From: Sipunculus nudus
Taxonomy: Eukaryota; Annelida; Sipuncula; Golfingiida; Sipunculidae
Reading direction: 5' to 3'
Length of the DNA: 64,000 nt
Assembly: GCA_026874595.1 (NCBI GenBank)
Contig: CM049306.1
Location: forward strand, 10,313,019 to 10,377,018
The notes under the pieces were generated by a model that was not told the DNA's origin, did no database searches, and saw nothing but the letters and a program-made list of their open reading frames with translations. Within the stretch, counting starts at the first letter, position 1. Every line of letters begins with the position of its first letter. The translations under genes and the position numbers were made by a program. This document shows positions 56,424 to 64,000 of the stretch, piece after piece.

Positions 56424-58817
56424 CTAGAATACGGGTAGTCGACAAGCGACTACTTGTATCCGCCTAAATCAGAGTGGAATGGGTGAAGTGTTGCATATTA
56501 GCATGGATGTCTGCAGCCAAATTGTGTATGTAGGTTGCGCTACCTACAAAAAAATCCAGAAAGCTCTATACACATGCAAAACTTTGGCCCAATCGGTCAA
56601 ACAGTTCCCAAGATATGAGCTTGGATATCTGCTGCATAAACTAGAATGCAGGTGGCGCCACCTGTCATAAAATCAAGAGAGCTGTCGGGGATGTATAAAC
56701 TTGCAAAATTTTAGGCAGATATGTCAAACCACTGCCGAGATATGAGTGATTTTATCCCATGGCAGACAAACAGATGGGAGCTGTGCAAACATGGCTGCAG
56801 GTGGCGCCACCAGTTTTGCATATGATAAAGAGCTATGTGAGATTTATACACATGCAAAATTTTGGCCCAATCGGTCAAACGGTTCCCTAGATATGAGCTT
56901 GGATGTCTGCAGGGTAAACTTGATTGTAGGTGGCGCCACCTGTCATAAAATCAGAAAAGCTATCCAGGATGTATAAGCATGCCGAATTTCAGGTGAATTA
57001 GTCAAACCACTGCAGAGATATGAGTGATTTTAACCCAAGGCAGACGAACAGATGGACACTGTGCAAACATGGTTGCAGGTGGTGCCGCCATTTTCGGTGT
57101 ATGTTATAAAGCTCTCCAAGGGCTACATTTGTGCAAAAAAATTTTCCTGATCGGTCAAACGGTTCCTGAGATATGAGCTTGGATGTCTGCAGCGTAAACG
57201 TGAATGTAGGTGGCGCCACCTGTCATAAAATCAGAAAAGCTATCCAGGATGTATAAGCATGCCCAATTTCAGGTGAATTAGTCAAGTCACTGCAGAGATA
57301 TGAGTGATTTTAACCCAAGGCAGACAAACAAATGGACACTGTGCAAACATGGTTGCAGGTAGCGCCACCATTTTTGGTGTATGTTATAAAGCTCTCCGAG
57401 GGCTACATTTGTGCAAAAGAATTTTCCTGATCGGTCAAACGGTTCCCGAGATATGAGCTTGGATGTCTGCAGCGTAAACGTGAATGTAGGTGGCGCCACC
57501 TGTCATAAAATCAGAAAACCTATCCAGGATGTATACGCATGCCCAATTTCAAGTGAATTAGTCAAGTCACTGCAGAGATATGAGTGATTTTAACCCAAGG
57601 CAGACGAACAGATGGACACTGTGCAAACATGGTTGCAGGTGGCGCCACCATTTTCGGTGTATGTTATAAAGCTCTCCAAGGGCTTCATTTGTGCAAAAGA
57701 ATTTTCCTAATCGGTCAAACGGTTCCCGAGATATGAGCTTGGATGTCTGCAGCATAAACGTGAATGTAGGTGGCGCCACCTGTCATAAAATCAGAAAAGC
57801 TATCCAGGATGTTTACGCATGCCCAATTTCAGGTGAATTAGTCAAGTCACTGCAGAGATATGAGTGATTTTAACCCAAGGCAGACGAACAGATGGACACT
57901 GTGCAAACATGGTTGCAGGTGGCGCCACCATTTTTGGTGTATGTTATAAAGCTCTCCGAGGGCTACATTTGTGCAAAAAAATTTTCCTGATCGGTCAAAC
58001 GGTTCCCGAGATATGAGCTTGGATGTCTGCAGCGTAAACGTGAATGTAGGTGGCGCCACCTGTCATAAAATCAGAAAACCTATCCAGGATGTATACGCAT
58101 GCCCAATTTCAAGTGAATTAGTCAAGTCACTGCAGAGATATGAGTGATTTTAACCCAAGGCAGACGAACAGATGGACACTGTGCAAACATGGTTGCAGGT
58201 GGCGCCACCATTTTCGGTGTATGTTATAAAGCTCTCCAAGGGCTTCATTTGTGCAAAAGAATTTTCCTAATCGGTCAAACGGTTCCCGAGATATGAGCTT
58301 GGATGTCTGCAGCATAAACGTGAATGTAGGTGGCGCCACCTGTCATAAAATCAGAAAAGCTATCCAGGATGTTTACGCATGCCCAATTTCAGGTGAATTA
58401 GTCAAGTCACTGCAGAGATATGAGTGATTTTAACCCAAGGCAGACGAACAGATGGACACTGTGCAAACATGGTTGCAGGTGGCGCCACCATTTTTGGTGT
58501 ATGTTATAAAGCTCTCCGAGGGCTACATTTGTGCAAAAAAATTTTCCTGATCGGTCAAACGGTTCCCGAGATATGTGGGTTTATGTGTGGAAACAGACGC
58601 ACAAACGGACGCAGAGCGCAAAGGAAAGGTCAGAGGTCAAAACAAAATCGGGGCGCAGCAGTTCACATGTGACCCGAACATAATCCCGGGTTTCGGAAAA
58701 TTCCGCCCAGCGGTTACGGAGGAGTTCTCCGGACACCTACGCCGCGGCGGCGGCGTTGGCGGCGGCGGCGTGCAGCTGAAATCATAGTATCCGCAAAACT
58801 CTGTTTTGGCGGATACA
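56424..58817 (-). mobile_element. Helitron2-like element, family 1 copy D (longest, youngest)
   Basis: It is reversed: CTAGAATACGGGTAGTCGAC at the left is the 3' end, and the 5' hairpin GTATCCGCC-AAAACAGAGTTTTGCGGATAC at the right is intact. The core is an array of 280-bp units from about 56640 to 58575, each with two GGTGGCGCCACC-type sites 149 and 131 bases apart. The many 70-codon ORFs in it come from the repeat, not from genes. Confidence 0.88.
57490..58577 (-). repeat. 560-bp higher-order tandem repeat
   Basis: Two 280-bp unit types alternate: one with AAAACCTATCC and TATACGCATGCCC, the other with AAAAGCTATCC and TTTACGCATGCCC. The two-unit block from about 57500 is repeated from about 58060, and I saw no difference over roughly 510 bases. 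Confidence 0.85.
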
Positions 58818-60813
58818 ATTAAGGCAGTTCTAATACAAACTGCTAAATGTATCAGTTTATCTGAAGAATGTTTTATCATGTTCATGAAATATTTATTTTT
58901 TTAATTCAGTGACAGTCATTGAATATAAATCCATAATTAATATCACAACCATCAGTAATGTAAAGTGTTATGCTTAGTGCACACACAGCTATGTTTAATG
59001 AATGGGGTTGGCACGATGGAAGCTAGGGGGCGCTAGTTGTTTGTCTGCGGTCACACTGCACAGAATCTGACTCACAAGAGTATGACTCTCTGCTTAGGGT
59101 TTGTGGGCATCAAAATCTGCCACCCACAATGTACCAGGGCTTCTAAATACACCAGTGTATATATGAGGGTAATGTAGTCTGTTCAAGTATGTTTGATAAG
59201 AATTGTTTCAAGGCAAAATACATAAACATGGGATTTTTTGTAAGGACTTCACTTCAAATTATTCATCATCAGCTTGAATAATTTTCAAGTTTGTTTGTTG
59301 CTTCTGACACAATAAACATGTTAAAAAACTTATTACTACTTTTTCATTTTTGTATTTACAGTGTAAAATGACCAGCAGAATACATCCTGCGACCTTTGGA
59401 TCAGAAATATTTTAACTGGCTTTCTAGAATAAAAAATAACAATCAACAAAAAGCAAAGGGACACAAATACTGGTACAGACTATAAATATAAATAAACGGA
59501 CTGAACCACTCAGAATATTAACAGTTAAGAGAACTAAAAAAAACTTTTTTATTACTTGTATCTTCATAAAATGTTTTCTATATACTTAATTATCATCAGA
59601 TAATTTTTTTATCTTACTCTTTTTATGGGTCCCATTGCTGATTTAATGGTCTCAGATAAATAATACTTTTCAAATATCCAAACATTTATTTTTTTCTGCC
59701 TTTTGTTACATGTTTTACCTAAATTTCATTACTTTTTATACTTTTTCTGTAATCAGTAAAAGGATTAATGAAACACACTTGATAATATTGCCTTAACCAA
59801 ATTGTCTACATCCCTTTAAAATCTGTAACCAAAATCTTTGTTGATGGAACTATGCTAAAAAGGCTTCAATATTTTATGTTCATTCCTGTAGCAAAGTAAA
59901 TTACTTGGATGTTTTGAGACTGTCTGTCATTAAAAAAGCAGTGAGACCTTGTTCACCACTGTTTGCCCAGTGTAGGAGTAAATATGTCAGATAATGATAT
60001 TATTGACTTATCCAGTAATTGGTCTAATGTTGCAGACAAAACAACAAAATAGTCATTGGTAATCAACACAACGTGACACTCTCACTTAGTGACACTGGTC
60101 AGTTTCTTGCGTTTCTATTCTTTATGGCATCAACACCAGACGTGTAGCATGTGCTGGCAAACTTTAATGTAATTGTGCATTGTGTGCCTGGTGTTTGGTC
60201 TCGTGTCTCCCTGAACCTGTTCAAGTCTCTACACCCGCCAGCTGACGGAGAATATTTGTTCGATAAATTTGACCTTGGTCAATGCCTCGCTTCATTCAGA
60301 TTAGCTCAGTCTGGCAATTATTGTCTAAGAATAAATATCTTGAGGATTGACCAACTGGACAATGTCTAACAGCTGCCACTTCACTGCCCTTGGGTCATCT
60401 CTTACATTGTCTGTCTGTTGTTATGTTATAAAGCACTGTAAACTCTACCTCAAGAAATCCATATTTCCAGAACATGTGCTGTTTAGTCATGATTTACTGT
60501 CAATTCAGGTCATTATTAGCTGAGATGAGGCCAGCTGTAATGGTGAACACACGTGTCATTTCACAGAGATCTTACATTGATTATTATCAGCTCCCTTTGT
60601 TTATACATGGCTTGTTACAGATGTGCTGACTGTCAAACTTGTCAAACCCCCATGTAAAAAAAATCCTGGATCAAGACTAGAGGCAAACCTGAGACAGGGA
60701 CTCAGAAATGAAATGTAACGACATTTCTCAGCTGACGACTGGTTAATTAGTAGTGAGGCAGTAACCAATGATGCATAATGTTGGATATCAGGGTGGGTTG
60801 GAGGGGGTGTGGT
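58818..60813. other. no gene recognised
   Basis: AT-rich. The open frame at 60151-60369 resembles no family I know. Confidence 0.4.
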
Positions 60814-61181
60814 CTCTCTAACACACGCCAGGTGCCGCTACCGCTCTTGCACCAGTACGTCTGTTATTGGACGCCATTTTTTTTCAAGAATCTTGAAAAA
60901 CAGAAGTGCTGTTGGGCATGCGCAAGGAAACCCCCCTAGCATCTGGAGGTGAATCCAGAATGGATGTAGCCCTTGCACAAACCCAGCAGACCCCAATAAA
61001 GACAAGTAAACAATATTGTTTGGTTGTGTGGCAAAATAATCAAATTTTGCTTGTCAGTTGCAAGGGTAGTATAGTAGGGGGATTCCTTACGCATGCCAAA
61101 CAACACTTCCATTCCTAAGAAAAATGGCATCCAATAACAGACGTACTGGTGCAAGAGCGGCACCTGGCGTCTGTTGGAGAG
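60814..61181. mobile_element. foldback MITE with terminal inverted repeats of about 105 bp
   Basis: The left arm (CGCCAGGTGCCGCTACCGCT-CTTGCACCAGTACGTCTGTT-ATTGG...) is nearly the exact reverse complement of the right arm (CCAATAACAGACGTACTGGT-GCAAGAGCGGCACCTGGCG). Similarity runs on to GGCATGCGCAAGGAA/TTCCTTACGCATGCC. The loop is about 150 bases and non-coding. Confidence 0.88.
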
Positions 61182-62079
61182 ACTAGTATGGGGTGTTGAC
61201 TTGGATATTTGGATGGGTGGAGGGATGTTGTCAACAGCTAGTGGGTGACATTTGTTCTAAGTAATAAAATGAAACGCCTTTTAATGATAAGTTGTAATTT
61301 TACATTTTTTTGGCTGAGACGTTTTGAAATTTAAGATTTGTTTAAAACATGCATATTTCTTAAATATTCCCATAGGCATGAATCCTGAAGGCAGAACAAA
61401 TGCAGACATGAGGGTAGGTCATCCTAACAATAATTCATTAACCTCTGGCAAGCAAGCACATGTCAGTGTGGAGCCCTGTATTAAGGGACTGTGTCCAGTT
61501 AGATCAGTCACTGTTTTAAGGTAACATAATACAAATTTTTATGTTGCTTCCTTGTGAAAGTGAAAGACCACCCAGTTAGTGAGACCACCCAGTTATTATG
61601 ACCCTGTATCAGTGAGACTGTTATAATTAATCCCACAGCACTCAGCACAGACCTGCATAAGTGGACCTGGTGTGTCAGGGATTGTCTGATTACTGGTTAT
61701 AATACAGACCTGCATATTCTGACTAATTTATGTTTCCATCTTCATAATTCACTGCATTACTTTTTTTTATAGAAAGAGCTATTATTAACGAAAGAATATT
61801 TGTCACTGGTATCACTAAATTTTATTTGATTATACAATGTGTACCATTAATATATAGGATGCATGAATGCATGACTGATCTTGCAAGTACATAACAGGAT
61901 TTGTTTCAGCCTGGTTCTCCTGCCTAATGGTGCTGCTGCCAAGTTTATTATGTAATATACTTTTCACAGAGTTTACTAATCTCCTATAAATAGTTGTTGT
62001 CCTGTATATAGTTGTTGTTCTTATCATACTTTATGACATATTTTCCAGGGTTCTAATACAGCTTTGTGGATTATAAATA

Positions 62080-62207
62080 TATTTTTTAGCACAGACATGA
62101 ATGTTTGTCCCAGGTGGAGCTATTTGCACTCCATTAACTACCTTCTAATATTGAATAGCAAATTACATCTTAAGACCTATTTATTTAAAGAAGCCTTTAG
62201 TTTTTAA
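62080..62207 (+). mobile_element. LINE 3' end fragment (C-terminus of ORF2)
   Basis: The frame reads CPRWSYLHSINYLLI and then KLHLKTYLFKEAFSF before TAA. 'W..L......SL..FK..LKTYLF..AF-stop' is the usual C-terminus of L2/CR1-type LINE proteins. Only this end is present. Confidence 0.55.
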
Positions 62208-63084
62208 CTCAGATTTAGTCTTCATTCTTAGTTTTAACCCGGTCAGTTTTCTTTAGGTGACATTGCAACTTTAAAGCATTTCAGTCTATGTTTTTTTTTT
62301 AATTTTATCTGTTATTATTCCAAGTGATTTAGCATTTTATCATTACAATGAAATGGAAAATTAACTGTATAAAAATTAAATAATCACTATTATTATGACT
62401 CATTTACATCACTCTGAATACAGTAGTCAAGACGTGTTGTATACCCATATTTGATTCTCTGTTTCTTATAAAATATGATATTTTTTCATAAATAGTAATT
62501 ATTTTTGTGTGTGTATATATATATATATATATATAGTAGTTGAGTGTGTTAGTTGTGATAATTAGGCTCCGCATTGTGTAAAAGTCTCAGAGACAATCAG
62601 TTTCATTTAGACATTGTGTAGCCTGTAGTTGACCCAAATTTGAGTTTTTTTTAGGGTTAACTTTTTGTTATATTCAAGAAATTAAAGATGATGGTGCAAA
62701 ATGATCAGATTATGCCCACAAATAATTCGCTTAATCCAGTTGTGTGAAATATTCTATAAACATCTCATTTTAACATCTATTTCCATATTTGCTAGGTTAT
62801 CACACTGATATGTCAGTGTTATTCATATTCAAATTAGTTACTTTTAAAACAGGTTATTTGTGATTAAAACTTTAGAAACACATGTTTGACGGTCAACAAG
62901 ACCCTATACCACACATGTTAGCATCAGGCTATGACTGTTTGTTTAGTTAATTGTTTCTGGGCGGTCAGCTATAAATATGCCCAGCAGACTTAGTCCAGCA
63001 ACCTAGTGGCTTAGAGAATTAATGATTTTAGTAATTCTGTGCCTTGCTGATGAAGAAAATAATGATCACTCACTTAACGTTTGC

Positions 63085-63390
63085 ATGGGTTCTAGTACTG
63101 GCATGTTTTCTGCTGCTGGGGCCGGCATCGGTTTGTATCCTGCCTTGGGCTCTGTGGATGTGGGTGCTGTGGCTTTCCCCAGTCACCAGTGCAAGTAACA
63201 CAGTGGCAGTCTCTTGAGGTTTCCTGCTTGGCCTGTGTGGCATCACCCAGGTTCCTTGCTTGGCTTGTGTGGCATCACGTCTATCAGCTCCATCAAAATT
63301 ACGCTTAAGGAGTGCGCAGGGCTGAGGTCTCAGACTCCAGTAGTCTGTAGCTGCTCGATAAAGCAAAATATCTTCAGTCAGTCAGGTGTA
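63085..63390 (+). repeat. dispersed repeat, partner at 31690-32005
   Basis: This is the second copy of the repeat. It has an extra internal doubling of 'GCTTGGCCTGTGTGGCATCA' (about 63227 and 63257). Confidence 0.8.
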
Positions 63391-64000
63391 TTTTTGTGTC
63401 TTGTGTGAATCTATGAATACAAACAAAATTCTACAGAACAGATTTTTCTTCTTGATCGTGTGCTGTCATGGTGGAGTTTATGTATTTGTGAGTGTATCCC
63501 CAACCAATCATAATATATATATGTACATCTATATATATATATATCTTCCTATATAAGACAGAATAAATTAAAAAAACCCTAAACTAAACTTTTTCCATTA
63601 TTCATGCAGTTGTATTTTATCATTTCTGTAAATGTAATTTGTTAATCACCAGTATAAATAAGGTGTTCTTGCACATGTGATTGGCAAAGCAACCCTTTAT
63701 AAGCATTACAAGATTGAATATTTAACTATTTTACCTTTTTGTATGCATGCAGCTTGTGGGTAATATTTACTAAAAGATGTTACAATTCTCAATTTGTAAT
63801 AATTCTATTTAAAATGTTTCCTGTAGAATATTGTCTTGGTAATGAGTATTAGAATCAGAGTCAGGTAAGGTTAATGTAGTGCTGGGGTCCAAACTTTGCT
63901 ACCTGGCATTTTAACCCTAATACCAGGCCGTTCATGTATCCAGTGATCTCTTGCTAGTGATGTAAACAGAATACAGTTGTAATCCTACCAAATTACAGGT

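Larger units (their letters stand above)
61182..64000. other. right edge, no exon recognised
   Basis: Contains the LINE end, the dispersed repeat and (TA)n tracts at about 62511-62534 and 63511-63546. ANAPC4 C-terminal motifs were looked for and not found. Confidence 0.4.

Noticed and set aside
56998-58339. Series of near-identical 70-codon minus-strand ORFs beginning MAPPTFTFTLQT
   Set aside because: They follow the 280-bp repeat of a non-coding Helitron2-like element and start in the GGTGGCGCCACC palindrome. No splice context, and no sign of selection for protein.

Overview
The window is animal genomic DNA: AT-rich, with long repeat-filled introns, GT-AG splice sites and no dense bacterial-style coding. 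Most positional ORFs are accidental. The repeat content is dominated by Helitron2/HINE-like elements with central tandem repeats, resembling the 'pearl' elements described in bivalves. Together with an animal Tae4-type amidase gene, this suggests a marine lophotrochozoan, probably a mollusc. I cannot name the species.

Plus strand, 2390-42829: 22 consecutive exons of ANAPC4 (anaphase-promoting complex subunit 4). Splice phases agree at every one of the 21 junctions, giving about 632 codons. About 40 N-terminal residues lie left of the window. About 130 C-terminal residues were not found and are probably to the right. The exons cover the first part of the WD40 propeller, the inserted helical bundle and part of the second propeller half. 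Two neighbouring exons carry partial tandem duplications: the 3' half and donor of exon 10, and the 5' part and acceptor of exon 11.

Minus strand, 52735-40045: a three-exon gene for a 247-residue secreted protein. It has a signal-peptide exon, an exon with a Tae4 domain (the peptidoglycan amidase effector of type VI secretion, known to have been domesticated in animals as 'dae' genes), and a short, very basic C-terminal exon. Exons 2 and 3 lie in an ANAPC4 intron, while exon 1 lies beyond ANAPC4 exon 22, so the two genes are interleaved on opposite strands.

Repeats: at least nine Helitron2-like copies or relatives in three families, with nested insertions. All three families carry central repeats built around the same palindrome, GGTGGCGCCACC, or close variants. 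The copy at 56424-58817 holds a 280-bp array with an apparently identical 560-bp higher-order duplication. Other repeats are several TIR elements/MITEs (91-580, 981-1303, 2637-3630, 8131-9677, 27829-27990, 44836-45003, 60814-61181), LINE fragments, a tRNA-derived SINE, a 5S rRNA 3' fragment, dispersed repeat pairs and (TA)n tracts. From 42830 to the right edge I recognise no coding exon except the 52.7 kb signal-peptide exon.
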